From assembly GCF_014643735.1 (NCBI RefSeq), contig NZ_BMKA01000009.1, positions 1 to 64,000 of the forward strand: a stretch of DNA of 64,000 nt, in the 5' to 3' direction. The position numbers and the translations under genes are program-made. Below are positions 23,711-32,273 of this stretch, piece by piece. Position 1 is the stretch's first letter. Every line of letters begins with the position of its first letter. Under the pieces are notes generated by a model. That model saw nothing but the letters and a program-made list of their open reading frames with translations. It was not told where the DNA came from and ran no database searches. This stretch comes from Neptunicoccus cionae (GTDB lineage Bacteria > Pseudomonadota > Alphaproteobacteria > Rhodobacterales > Rhodobacteraceae).

Positions 23711-26070
23711 TTTACTCTCCAGAAGTCCGGTCGCTGGCGATAATCGGCACCCACCAGTTGTTCACCTTTTTCCATCCCGCCGAGGATGGTTAGAAGCGGC
23801 CCAAGGGCGCTCAGATCAGCGTTTATGACGACTGATCCGTCATCGTCTCTGACCAACCCAAGCCGCGAGTTGCTGCCGGTGTTCAGCAAGACATCTAGTT
23901 CCTTGTTGTGCAGGTTCAGCATTGCGTAATCTGACGCATTGGCCCGAATGTTTGGGAGCAGGATTTGCGTCGGCACAGCTTCAATGATTGTCTTGCCCGT
24001 GCGTGTTTGTTCGAGCTGGCTGGCATATTGTGTCATCATCACGACCACAGCATTTTGTTTCCGCGCGGTAACAAGCCAGTTTGACAGGCGCTCTGCGAAA
24101 TAGCCGTTGTCGAGTGCCTTCCACGCCTCATCAATGATGATGATCGTGGGCTGGCGATCCTCAATCACTCGCTCTACGCGGCGGAACAGATACGACAGAA
24201 CGGCCATGCGCTCTTTTTCGCTTTCACTGTCCAAGATCCCCGTCAGGTCGAAGCCTACAACGTCGCCATCCAGTGAGAACGTATCTTCTTGGTTTTGGCC
24301 GAATATCCAGCCGTAACGTCCCTCAGCAGTCCATTCTTGCAACCGATCGTGCAGATCGCCACCATCATCGACAGAGACGAACAACGAAGACAAGTCTTGC
24401 CAGTTTCGAAGCTCCGGATCGGAGACTGTTGCGTTCTGACGAACAACCTCTTGAATGCGGTTGGTCTGAGAGGGGGTAAGCGGCTTGTCTGTGCGGTAGA
24501 TAAGAGAGGCGAGCCAGTCAGCAAGCCACGCCTGCCCGCGTTCGTCAATCTCCGTCCAGAGCGGGTTCAGTCCCGTGGCTTCACCCGCCTTGACCGCTGT
24601 ATAGCGACCACCATTGGCGCGAACCGCCATTTCCATACCGAGGCGATAGTCAAAGACGAAAAGTCGCGCGCCTGCCCTCCGAGCCTGCGTCATAAGGAAA
24701 GCTGACAGTACCGACTTACCTGAACCTGGACGACCCAGGATCAGAGTGTGTCCGCCAGTCGGCTCTTTGTCGGGGGAACCTTGCTCATGGTAATTAAACC
24801 AGTGAGCAGACCGTTCCGGTGTTGGGAACATCGAAATCGTGGTCCCCCAAGGCACCTCATGACCCTGCTTTCCAAGCGGTGTCCGATGGAAGGCGGCGAA
24901 GTCTGCAAAATTCTTATTGGTTACCGCCGCTTTCCGGCTGCGCTTTGCGGAGTTGCCGGGGTGTTGTGCAAAGAAATGGGTGCGTGCGGCGAAGGCTTCA
25001 TTAACCATGTTGACGCCTTCGGTAGCAGCTGTGTTGCGGACTTCCCCAGCAATCGAGTCAAGGTTTTCAAGCGTGGAAGCAAAGACGGTCACCGTCATGT
25101 GGTGGTCCCCGAAGCTGAGACGCTTCGATTCAAGATCGTCCAACGCCTCGGCCAATTCGGCTTCCAGAGACACAGCCCCATCGTCAGCGGCCCGCATTAG
25201 ACGCTGTTGTTTCTTAATTCGGCCTGCCATGAGGTTGCTATTGATCGGTGTGAACGAGTGCGTGACAACCATATCGACCGGCAGGTTCAGTTCATCGAAC
25301 ATCGTGCAAGACGTTTTCGCAGGGTAGTTTTTGATGGCGAAGCTTGTGCCATACCGCGAACCGACAGCCCCTTCTGAAACCTCAAAAATCGTGCCGCGAA
25401 ACGTGATCCTTGAATTGGCTACATCTTGCGCCAGAAAGCCGTATTTTGAGGTTGGATAGAGCGGAAGTTCTTGCCCGGTGTTCAGGCCACCCAGAAAGCC
25501 AAGCAGCTCACCTTTTGAAGCTGACAAAAGCCGGGGATTCATGTCTGCAAAGGTGGATTTGAGAAATCCAACAACTTCACTGACACGACGCATCCGCTTT
25601 TCAGTCTGGGCCTTAATTGCAGCGATGGATTTTTTCGCACTGAACGGCAGCTTGGAGGTCAGGGCAGGGCGGTGCAAAATCGTCAGGGTGAGTGTTTTGT
25701 CGCGCAGCCCGCCATCTTTCAGAAATGCAGTCCATTTTTGATCGACATGGGCCGCAAAGTCGTCACCCTTAAGAGCCATCAACGCCGGGTCGATGGCCTT
25801 TGAAACCTTGTGGACATAAAACGAAAACTCAGGGCCGATCTGCGAAATGATGGAAGCAAACAGGGCGCGGATTTTGTCAAGATGATCGTCGTCGGTCGTG
25901 TAGCTGTTCACACCTTCGAGGCGAATACATTGAAATAGTTCGCTTCCGCGTGTCCTGACGGTATAATCATCGACCAAACTCACATACGGAAGCATGTGGG
26001 CTAGCTCTTTTTCCTTTTTTACCCATTCAGGCAGCAACGTCATTGGATCGAAACTTTCATCACGGGGCAT
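23707..26070 (-). CDS. virB4: VirB4-family secretion ATPase
   Basis: A 787-residue ATPase, the usual VirB4 length. The N-terminal half is the CagE/TrbE-like domain; ILGRPGSGKSVLSAF (about 444-458) is Walker A and TIIIIDEAWKAL (about 642-653) Walker B, followed by a VVMMTQYASQLE motif. It drives pilus assembly and is the most conserved component of the system. It overlaps virB3 by 11 bases. Confidence 0.95.
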   Translation of the reverse strand: MPRDESFDPMTLLPEWVKKEKELAHMLPYVSLVDDYTVRTRGSELFQCIRLEGVNSYTTDDDHLDKIRALFASIISQIGPEFSFYVHKVSKAIDPALMALKGDDFAAHVDQKWTAFLKDGGLRDKTLTLTILHRPALTSKLPFSAKKSIAAIKAQTEKRMRRVSEVVGFLKSTFADMNPRLLSASKGELLGFLGGLNTGQELPLYPTSKYGFLAQDVANSRITFRGTIFEVSEGAVGSRYGTSFAIKNYPAKTSCTMFDELNLPVDMVVTHSFTPINSNLMAGRIKKQQRLMRAADDGAVSLEAELAEALDDLESKRLSFGDHHMTVTVFASTLENLDSIAGEVRNTAATEGVNMVNEAFAARTHFFAQHPGNSAKRSRKAAVTNKNFADFAAFHRTPLGKQGHEVPWGTTISMFPTPERSAHWFNYHEQGSPDKEPTGGHTLILGRPGSGKSVLSAFLMTQARRAGARLFVFDYRLGMEMAVRANGGRYTAVKAGEATGLNPLWTEIDERGQAWLADWLASLIYRTDKPLTPSQTNRIQEVVRQNATVSDPELRNWQDLSSLFVSVDDGGDLHDRLQEWTAEGRYGWIFGQNQEDTFSLDGDVVGFDLTGILDSESEKERMAVLSYLFRRVERVIEDRQPTIIIIDEAWKALDNGYFAERLSNWLVTARKQNAVVVMMTQYASQLEQTRTGKTIIEAVPTQILLPNIRANASDYAMLNLHNKELDVLLNTGSNSRLGLVRDDDGSVVINADLSALGPLLTILGGMEKGEQLVGADYRQRPDFWRVK

Positions 26071-26338
26071 AGCTGTTTCCTCCGTGGATATTCCTGTTTG
26101 GGGTAGGGGGTGTTTCCTGCAACGTGATTGCTACAACATCTAAAAAATTAGGGTCCCAATCCGCGGCTTTCCACAGAGCGGGATATGCAAGGGCCGACGC
26201 GAGAGCGACGCCCCAATGCTGAACCCACAAGAAGACGAGAACAGACCAGAATAACCAGACCATTGCGTACATGATGGGCAAGCCCAGCAATTTGGGAGGT
26301 CTTACGAGGCCAATGAAAAGACGGGACTGTTCTGCCAT
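26060..26338 (-). CDS. virB3: VirB3-like inner-membrane protein
   Basis: A 92-residue protein with RLFIGLVRPPKLLGLPIMY, the characteristic VirB3 start (hxxGLxRPxxxxGVP), followed by hydrophobic segments MVWLFWSVLVFLWV and GVALASALAYPALW. It works with VirB4, with which its gene overlaps. Confidence 0.9.
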   Translation of the reverse strand: MAEQSRLFIGLVRPPKLLGLPIMYAMVWLFWSVLVFLWVQHWGVALASALAYPALWKAADWDPNFLDVVAITLQETPPTPNRNIHGGNSYAP

Positions 26339-26350
26339 CTTACCAGCTCC

Positions 26351-26641
26351 CTATGTGGTCCAGATAGCGGCAACGATCGTCGGCGCGGCTGCGATACCGG
26401 CGATTGCGACAACGACCCAAAGGGCTTGCCGAAAATCGAGAATGCCAAAGAGCCAAGACAAGAAGACGCCGATCAGAGCGAGCGTGCCGATCACGATACC
26501 GAGGGGGCCGGTAATCGCGTCAACAATGCCTTGCAACAGTGTTTGGACAGGTGACAAGTCGATGGACTGTGCCAGGGCCGGTTGCGCCAGAATCAGCAGC
26601 ACACCGCACAGTGTCACCATATTGGTAGTGGTAGGCTTCAT
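26351..26641 (-). CDS. virB2: VirB2-like major pilin
   Basis: A 96-residue protein with a signal peptide (VTLCGVLLILAQPALAQS) and two membrane helices in the mature part (GPLGIVIGTLALIGVFLSWL and ALWVVVAIAGIAAAPTIVAA), the VirB2 pilin plan. It overlaps the virB1-like gene by 4 bases. Confidence 0.88.
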   Translation of the reverse strand: MKPTTTNMVTLCGVLLILAQPALAQSIDLSPVQTLLQGIVDAITGPLGIVIGTLALIGVFLSWLFGILDFRQALWVVVAIAGIAAAPTIVAAIWTT

Positions 26642-27375
26642 GAGTTATCTCCCTCTAGCCGGTTGAACACGGCCAGCACGCGGCTGACGTGGTTTTGGGT
26701 TTCCTGATAGGGCGGAATACCCGCGTAGCGCGTGACTGCATCAGGACCGGCGTTGTATGCCGCCAAAGCGTGTCGCGCGTCCCCGAATTGGACCAGCATC
26801 ATCAAGAGATACCGGGCCGATCCATCGAGGTTCTGTCGCCAGTTGTGCGGATCAACGCCAAGATCGCGCGCGGTTTCTGGCATAAGCTGTCCCAAGCCAA
26901 TCGCACCGACGTGACTACGAGCGTTCGTCTGGTAGGCGCTTTCAATTTCAATGTTGGAGCGGAACAGAAGTCGCCATTCGGTTACGGACAGGCCAGCACG
27001 TCGCAGGGCTGGGTGGCTTGCGTAGCGCAGCGCCGTCTCATCAATGGCAGCAAGAATTTCGGGGCGTCCACGGGCAGCGCGAGCCGCAACCGAAGCGACC
27101 CGAGGGCCAGCGCCACCCGGCGACGTATCTTCGTTGGCACCGCGGCCAAAGAGTTGAAGACCTTGAGAGGCGGTGCCTTGCCCCACCCCATCATTGTAAT
27201 TTCTTGCGAAGTTGCTTTGCGAGGTCGATGTTTCCAGCGAGCCATCGCCTCGCATGACCAGCACCATAGCTTGCGCGTTTGCGGTGGTGCTGATCAGAAA
27301 TAGCGCTGTCGCGCTAGCTGTTGTCAGTGTCCAGAGCGTTGTCCGTGAGGATGTGGGTAGAACGCCTGCCCTCAA
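26638..27375 (-). CDS. virB1: VirB1-like lytic transglycosylase
   Basis: A transglycosylase (245 residues from the start chosen). NIEIESAYQTNARSHVGAIG with catalytic glutamate, GLGQLMPETARDLGV and ALAAYNAGPDAV are the family signatures. No ATG gives a signal peptide; TTG at 27375 yields a plausible one (basic residue, then LWTLTTASATALFLISTTANAQA), overlapping the preceding gene by about 60 bases. An ATG at 27267 would give a protein without signal. It makes room in peptidoglycan for the channel. Confidence 0.8.
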   Translation of the reverse strand: MRAGVLPTSSRTTLWTLTTASATALFLISTTANAQAMVLVMRGDGSLETSTSQSNFARNYNDGVGQGTASQGLQLFGRGANEDTSPGGAGPRVASVAARAARGRPEILAAIDETALRYASHPALRRAGLSVTEWRLLFRSNIEIESAYQTNARSHVGAIGLGQLMPETARDLGVDPHNWRQNLDGSARYLLMMLVQFGDARHALAAYNAGPDAVTRYAGIPPYQETQNHVSRVLAVFNRLEGDNS

Positions 27376-27682
27376 CCAATGGAATATCGACGTGTTCGAA
27401 GCCCATCCCCTGCATGAAAGAGATAAGTCCATTGGCAGTCTTGAAGGCCCGCGCAGTAATTTCGTCTTCTGGCGTGGCTCGGTTTCGGGCAGAAACAAGC
27501 AGCTTCTCATACGTGTGATCTTTGTTGACCACACGGATGATCCAGACCCCATACCAAACCGCAGCTTTTTTCGTCGCTGTGGTTTTGCATACAACCTCAG
27601 CTTGATATCCGTTCTGGATGAGAGATCGGAGTAATGTTTCGGTAACCACATTGGGCGCTTCTTTATGTATGTCTGTCCCCAC
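27314..27682 (-). CDS. First gene of the virB operon, unknown function
   Basis: A 122-residue soluble protein with no recognised domain. Features: VWYGVWIIRVVNKDHTYEKLLVSARN, which looks like beta strands, then a helix region and a basic turn (EGRRSTH). It is the gene closest to the shared AT-rich promoter motif at 27740-27776, so it may be a regulator or an early component. Its end overlaps the signal-peptide region of the VirB1-like gene. Confidence 0.7.
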   Translation of the reverse strand: MGTDIHKEAPNVVTETLLRSLIQNGYQAEVVCKTTATKKAAVWYGVWIIRVVNKDHTYEKLLVSARNRATPEDEITARAFKTANGLISFMQGMGFEHVDIPLVEGRRSTHILTDNALDTDNS

Positions 27683-27739
27683 GTTTGCGCTCTCTTTTCA
27701 GGTTGGCAAACAGGGCCCCTCCTCGGGTACCCTGCTACT

Positions 27740-27776
27740 ACAATATTATAATACGACCCTCAAGTTATAGTATTGT
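27740..27776. promoter_or_regulatory. AT-rich inverted motif, copy 3 (virB promoter region)
   Basis: ACAATATTATAATA (27740-27753) and, inverted, TTATAGTATTGT (27765-27776) form a pair separated by 11 bases. The same pair lies before ssb and the mobilisation operon. It sits between the divergent virB operon (minus) and the small exported-protein gene (plus), and could control both. Confidence 0.65.
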
Positions 27777-27854
27777 TACTTGAAGGAAGACGGTTTCTAC
27801 GCCACCTTTAAGCATAAGCAGCGAATTTTTCCAGCATCTAAGGGGGCACAGGCA

Positions 27855-28139
27855 TTGCCACTCATCAGAAAGCTCACCTACGGCCTTACAATATCGTGTG
27901 TTTTTATAGCCTCGATGGTGCATGCGGGAACCTGTTATGCCCCGGATCGACCGTTCGTTCCGGCAGATCCGGACACCGCCAAAGAGTATGCCGACTTAAT
28001 AAAACGGGATTTCGAGACCTATATCAACGACGTTCAAGCATACTTCCGGTGTTTGGAGATTGAACGGGGCCGTGCGTTCACCGAAGCGCAGGAGGTCAGC
28101 CAAGAATATGGAGAATTTGTTCAGCGTGATGGGCAATAA
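27855..28139 (+). CDS. Small exported protein divergent from virB
   Basis: A 94-residue protein read from TTG 27855 (AGGGGG eight bases upstream), which gives a normal signal peptide (LIRKLTYGLTISCVFIASMVHAG). A longer reading from TTG 27780 is possible. The mature protein has two cysteines (GTCYAPDRPF, YFRCLE) and is otherwise helical and acidic. It is close to the transfer operon and shares its promoter region, so a transfer-related role is likely but not shown. Confidence 0.6.
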   Translation: MPLIRKLTYGLTISCVFIASMVHAGTCYAPDRPFVPADPDTAKEYADLIKRDFETYINDVQAYFRCLEIERGRAFTEAQEVSQEYGEFVQRDGQ

Positions 28140-28250
28140 TCACCGGCTTGCGCTGCATTGATCTCGGCAGCGCCGACTCCTGGGTCACTGTATTCACGGG
28201 CAACGATGCGATCTCAGCTGGTATGAAGGTGAGCGACAAGTCCTAAGCGA

Positions 28251-29258
28251 TCATTGGCCGTGCTTGAGCAACCGCTTCAATCTTAAGCCGGCAAACATGA
28301 TGTGAGGGGGCATCGCCAACGAATAGTGACCGCAGTTGAGTTCCAGAATATCTGGGCTGCCCCCAGTCTCCTTCAATGTCTGAATGAATCTCTGCGATAG
28401 CTCTGGCATTACCACTTTGTCACGCTTTGCCAGCACAAGCTGAAGATCGAGATCAGATCGTCCCAACCTATGAGCGTGATTTTCCAAGTTGAGGGGTCCC
28501 CACGCCCTTCTGAGATCGGTAAGATCAATCTCTGACTCTAGGCTGTCGCGTATTAGCCGTGTCGCGCGACCAGTCCAGACCATATCTGCCAAACTTCCGG
28601 CCGTCAGGAAAAGCGAGGCTTTCGTTACAGCCGGGTCATGCGCCGCGACCAACCCAGCAACCCACGAACCTAGACTCATCCCGAGAACTGAAATCTCCTT
28701 GTATCCTTGGCATTTCAGCCAACGAATGAGTTTCCGGCCATCCAAAACGGCCTGCCTGACAGATTGGATCGTTCGACCGATATTCGAGCTAAGCATATAA
28801 TCAGCATGCGTCGAGTCGGGACGGCTGCGTTGGAAATGATAGGGCAGCGCAATCTCGACGACAGTGATGCCGCGCTTCGAGAAGAAGTTCGCAATCTGAC
28901 GTTGCTGCTTGCTTGCATTCCAATGGTGAAAAACGACTAGCGCCTTATCCAATGAACCGCTTTCCGTCACCTTCGACCAGACCATATTGTTCTCTTCGGT
29001 GTCGGTTGAGACGTCCGATGGAAACTTGATCCAGTCATTTTTCAAACTGAACTCAAAAGCTGAATCGATTGGTTCATCAAAGAAGGCTGGATCCTCGACG
29101 GCCTGGTCTGCAAGGTTACAAAGCTCCGCGATGCTACCTACCTGCTTTTTGCCTGGAAACGCGAGTTCCGCATCAAGGACGAAATCGGCCACTTTCTTTA
29201 GTTCGTTGCCTCGCTGTACGCGCCGTTCATCCCACCGATCCAGCCAATTATGATACAC
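28251..29258 (-). CDS. rcgR: Alpha/beta hydrolase, RcgR-like conjugation factor
   Basis: A 335-residue alpha/beta hydrolase. VLGMSLGSWV holds the nucleophile elbow GxSxG (S195); ALVVFHHWNAS is the oxyanion-hole region (HHW); LAKRDKVV gives the acid position and ELNCGHYSLA the catalytic histidine near 313. It has no signal peptide. The gene overlaps the preceding membrane-protein gene by 11 bases. The pair resembles RcgR/RcgA, described as needed for transfer of rhizobial plasmids, where RcgR is a putative lactone hydrolase-like protein; that naming is from memory of the family and should be treated as moderately certain. Confidence 0.65.
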   Translation of the reverse strand: MYHNWLDRWDERRVQRGNELKKVADFVLDAELAFPGKKQVGSIAELCNLADQAVEDPAFFDEPIDSAFEFSLKNDWIKFPSDVSTDTEENNMVWSKVTESGSLDKALVVFHHWNASKQQRQIANFFSKRGITVVEIALPYHFQRSRPDSTHADYMLSSNIGRTIQSVRQAVLDGRKLIRWLKCQGYKEISVLGMSLGSWVAGLVAAHDPAVTKASLFLTAGSLADMVWTGRATRLIRDSLESEIDLTDLRRAWGPLNLENHAHRLGRSDLDLQLVLAKRDKVVMPELSQRFIQTLKETGGSPDILELNCGHYSLAMPPHIMFAGLRLKRLLKHGQ

Positions 29259-30855
29259 TTTGACTGTCTCTCTGCTCTACCGCGTTCCATGTTTCGAACC
29301 CCGGATCAAACAGGCCGTAAATCGCGATTAGCACCGCTACGCTCAGTAAAATGGAGAAGCCCGCGAACACACCGATCAGCAAATAGCTGGCCACTAGTAT
29401 AGCTACGGTCGTTACCATCATGCCCATGAGGACATGAAACTGACCGCTCGCGCCCAATCGGGAAGCGCCATACAGAAAGACAAAAACTGTCGCCAAAACG
29501 ATAAGAAGGCTACTGAAATGGTTCGGTGCACTGTAGTCGGTCAAGCTGTGGATTTCATCGCCTGTATTGAAGATCGAAGTCATGTCTCCAACCAGCCAAC
29601 GTACGATGTTTGTCCCGCTGGATGCCAAGTAGGTGCTTTGCAGCTTCATGCAGATCGCAATGAAGATCCCCAGAACCGTACATCGAAAAATCCCACGCAT
29701 CACCCGAGCACCAACTGTATTGGCTTCGTGTTGATGCTCAGCTTTTTGCTTATCGTCTGACCCCGCCAGAATTTTCTCAAAATCCTGGACCACCGTATAT
29801 AGCAATATGAGGCCCGCGAAGAACACATAGAAGCAGACGCACATGTAAAAATATGCGAAGCCTGTGAACACGATCTCTTCCGGAACGGATATAACTTCTG
29901 GCTGCACAAGCGCCAACGAGCCCCAATCAGGGGCAATGCTACCAGCTCCTTGCACCAACGGAAGCAAGCGAACCCCGATCCATTGAAAGACACCCGCAAA
30001 CAGAAAACATATCAAAAAGACCGCCCAAAACGTACAAGAAGACGCTTCTACGTTGCGCGCCCAAGTGTCGGAACTATCCATCCGGTCGGGGTGAGCCACA
30101 AGATGCAAGCGCCCTTCATATTTCCAAAAGACCAGTAGTTCTGCGACAATCGCAAAGAACAGCGGCATGAACACCATAAACAGAAATGTCCAATTGGGTG
30201 CCCAAATAAATCCTACCTCCTTAATGTGGCCATCCAGTGAGTCAAAAGTTGCTTGATGGATGCCGAGAAAATAGGATGAGAACCCAAGTGCGACGGCACC
30301 GGCAAATACCGACGACGGTAAGTTCAAGGGAGACCCGCCAAACAAGGATTCCGATGTTCTCGCCAGACTAAAACGCTGATTCCGGCGGTTGGCGTCGTCT
30401 CGGGCCCTATCAGATTGTGGGACTGACGTACCGTCGGCGTGAACGGGCTGCGCCAAATCTGGCACCTCCGGCGCATTGCTTTCCTTTGCGTTTCGCTTCT
30501 CGCGCCTTTTGGCCAACAAGCTTGATCGCGCCGCGCTAAGCTCCGCCTGCCATTCGCTCGTTGCCTCTGGGTCGTTGCAGCCGAAAATCCGGGCCAGCCA
30601 TCGAATATTTTCAGAGCTAATACCCTTCTCGTTGTCTTGAAACCACAGTTGCACCGTTCGCAGCTCGACCCCAGCACCGCTAGGATCAATCTGCGTGATG
30701 GCTGCTGCAAGAAGATCAGGTGTCCATGGACCTTCAGGAAACCCGTCACAATCCACAGGTCGACCCGCACCTGCCGAGGCTAGGTGCTTAAACAGTTCCT
30801 TAAAGTCCCTATCGTTTCTCTCCGGGCGCAGAAAATATTTACCGTTCTTTGTCAA
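29248..30855 (-). CDS. rcgA: Multi-pass membrane protein with N-terminal HTH-like domain, RcgA-like
   Basis: A 535-residue protein. Residues about 35-90 (GRPVDCDGFPEGPWTPDLL, then VELRTVQLWFQDNEKGIS, ENIRWLARIFGC) look like a helix-turn-helix or related regulatory domain; a charged linker (LLAKRREKRNAKE) follows; from about 180 there are roughly eight to ten membrane segments. This combination matches the RcgA family, reported with RcgR as essential for conjugation of certain rhizobial plasmids. It lies near the virB operon. The biochemical activity is unknown; transporter or membrane sensor are both possible. Confidence 0.65.
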   Translation of the reverse strand: MTKNGKYFLRPERNDRDFKELFKHLASAGAGRPVDCDGFPEGPWTPDLLAAAITQIDPSGAGVELRTVQLWFQDNEKGISSENIRWLARIFGCNDPEATSEWQAELSAARSSLLAKRREKRNAKESNAPEVPDLAQPVHADGTSVPQSDRARDDANRRNQRFSLARTSESLFGGSPLNLPSSVFAGAVALGFSSYFLGIHQATFDSLDGHIKEVGFIWAPNWTFLFMVFMPLFFAIVAELLVFWKYEGRLHLVAHPDRMDSSDTWARNVEASSCTFWAVFLICFLFAGVFQWIGVRLLPLVQGAGSIAPDWGSLALVQPEVISVPEEIVFTGFAYFYMCVCFYVFFAGLILLYTVVQDFEKILAGSDDKQKAEHQHEANTVGARVMRGIFRCTVLGIFIAICMKLQSTYLASSGTNIVRWLVGDMTSIFNTGDEIHSLTDYSAPNHFSSLLIVLATVFVFLYGASRLGASGQFHVLMGMMVTTVAILVASYLLIGVFAGFSILLSVAVLIAIYGLFDPGFETWNAVEQRDSQSVS

Positions 30856-31021
30856 CTACTTGCAAACTTCTGTTTCGTTTCGCTTCGACCCCATTCGTTT
30901 CATATCGTGCTTTTCCACCCTTTAGAAGTGCAACCAGAGCGCGCAACTGGTTCGAGCAAGAACCAGCCGGAACCTTTCGGCGGCGACATAGCTGCTCAAC
31001 CATTCATCTGAGGAAAAACAA

Positions 31022-31243
31022 ATGTTGGAAAGTACCACCTGCGATCGGCTCGATCCGCAAACCATTGCCCTATCTGATGCAATCAACGCACCAACGGGCC
31101 AAAAGAGACTACATGCAACGCCAATCAAGCGCATCCTGGACCGCCACTCGCGGGAGGTGGTTGGATGGCTCTATGTGTGGAATACTGGCGCTCAAGTTCC
31201 GATGTGGAAGGATGGGCGCAAGAACGATGTCATCTATGAGTAG
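31022..31243 (+). CDS. Short conserved accessory protein (copy 2 of two)
   Basis: A 73-residue protein behind GAGGAAAAAC. Its last 40 residues match the protein at 8607-8759 at about 31 of 40 positions, including REVVGWLY, WNTG, VPMWKDG and a terminal YE. The N-terminal 33 residues are unique to this copy. It lies between the RcgA-like gene and the defence-like island. The function is unknown. Confidence 0.68.
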   Translation: MLESTTCDRLDPQTIALSDAINAPTGQKRLHATPIKRILDRHSREVVGWLYVWNTGAQVPMWKDGRKNDVIYE

Positions 31244-31580
31244 CATCGCGACCTTGGCCCACCTCGTGGCATTGGACCGCCAGTCACCGAAAGTACCGGC
31301 ATTGTTGCAAAGTCTATGAGTTTCGCAACGACATTGTGCCGCTATGAAAACAAGACATACGAATTGGTGCACATATCAGATGCATAAGGGAAGGTGTTTT
31401 GATGATGGTATAGAAACTGGATAGGGTAGGGTAGGGTGGTCCATCACTGACCTGAAACCTTGCTGCCTTGGGTGCGTGGAAAGAATCCCGCAGGCAAGGT
31501 AGTCGATTGCTGCTCTTGGCCCCGTCACCGCCCTTCGTTGCAAAAGTGCCTACTTCTGCTGCTCTGGCCGCATCAGCAGT
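31244..31580. other. Non-coding gap at the edge of the cyclase island
   Basis: About 340 bases with no gene, repeat or promoter that I can support. It separates the plus-strand small gene from the 3' end of the minus-strand cyclase operon. Confidence 0.4.
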
Positions 31581-32273
31581 TTAAGGCCGCCAAGTCCACG
31601 AAGACCGATAAAGCTTTCGTCCGTTCCAGTCGGCGCTTGTCCACATATTGCGCTTAGGATCACCACCAAACTTCGACTTCTCGTTAAGCTTCTTGTAAAC
31701 GGCTGGAGTAATCCTCGTTGCGACGTCGCTAGAAAGAGAGTTCATACGCGCAGCGTGGTTTGCCGCACTTCCGACCCATACGAGATCGTTGTTGTTACGT
31801 ATTCCACTTCTAACGACAAGCATATCAGATGTATCAATGCCGACAGTATGGCGCAGAGAGAAGTTTGTTGAAGTATATTGATTTTTTAGTGCTGGGTTAA
31901 TTACCTTCTTGACCAAATAGTTGATCTGCATCCCCGTTTTAGCGGCATCAGAGTTCTTGCTGTCACCGATAAAGACACCCATCACCCGATCACCATCGAA
32001 GGATCGAACTTCACCACCGTTTAGGCGGATAGTCCTCGTCGCACACAGCAAGAATGCTTTGTACAGTTCAGCGGCAAATTTTACGTCGTACTGATCGACA
32101 ATCTCCGTTGAGCCGTCCATGTCTGCGTAAAGTACGGTCGCAGAGATAGAGCGGCCAACATTCGACAGCCCAATGTCTTGCGACTTTGGAACAACTTGAC
32201 CTTTGGTCTCAGTCCAAGCCGTCGTAAAGATTGCTCGGACGTTCTCGTGCATCTTGTCCTCAAATTCACTCAC
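31581..32273 (-). CDS. pycC: Class III nucleotide cyclase, PycC-like (Pycsar)
   Basis: A 230-residue single-domain class III cyclase. LYADMDGST gives metal aspartate D51, SFDGDRVMGVF the second (D95), and SAANHAARMNSL the transition-state pair N172 and R176, so an active homodimer is expected. There is no membrane or sensor domain, which is unlike housekeeping adenylate cyclases but typical of the stand-alone cyclases of the Pycsar anti-phage systems, which make cCMP or cUMP. It overlaps by 8 bases with a gene for a cyclic-nucleotide-binding membrane protein, the usual Pycsar effector. The base sequence is visibly more AT-rich than the transfer genes, consistent with recent acquisition. Which nucleotide it cyclises cannot be read from the sequence. 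Confidence 0.8.
   Translation of the reverse strand: MSEFEDKMHENVRAIFTTAWTETKGQVVPKSQDIGLSNVGRSISATVLYADMDGSTEIVDQYDVKFAAELYKAFLLCATRTIRLNGGEVRSFDGDRVMGVFIGDSKNSDAAKTGMQINYLVKKVINPALKNQYTSTNFSLRHTVGIDTSDMLVVRSGIRNNNDLVWVGSAANHAARMNSLSSDVATRITPAVYKKLNEKSKFGGDPKRNMWTSADWNGRKLYRSSWTWRP

Noticed and set aside
28143-28248. Short plus-strand frame reading ITGLRCIDLGSADSWVTVF and ending at TAA
   Set aside because: It has protein-like sequence but no start codon with a ribosome-binding site and begins right after a stop; possibly a remnant of a lost gene, not claimable as a CDS.
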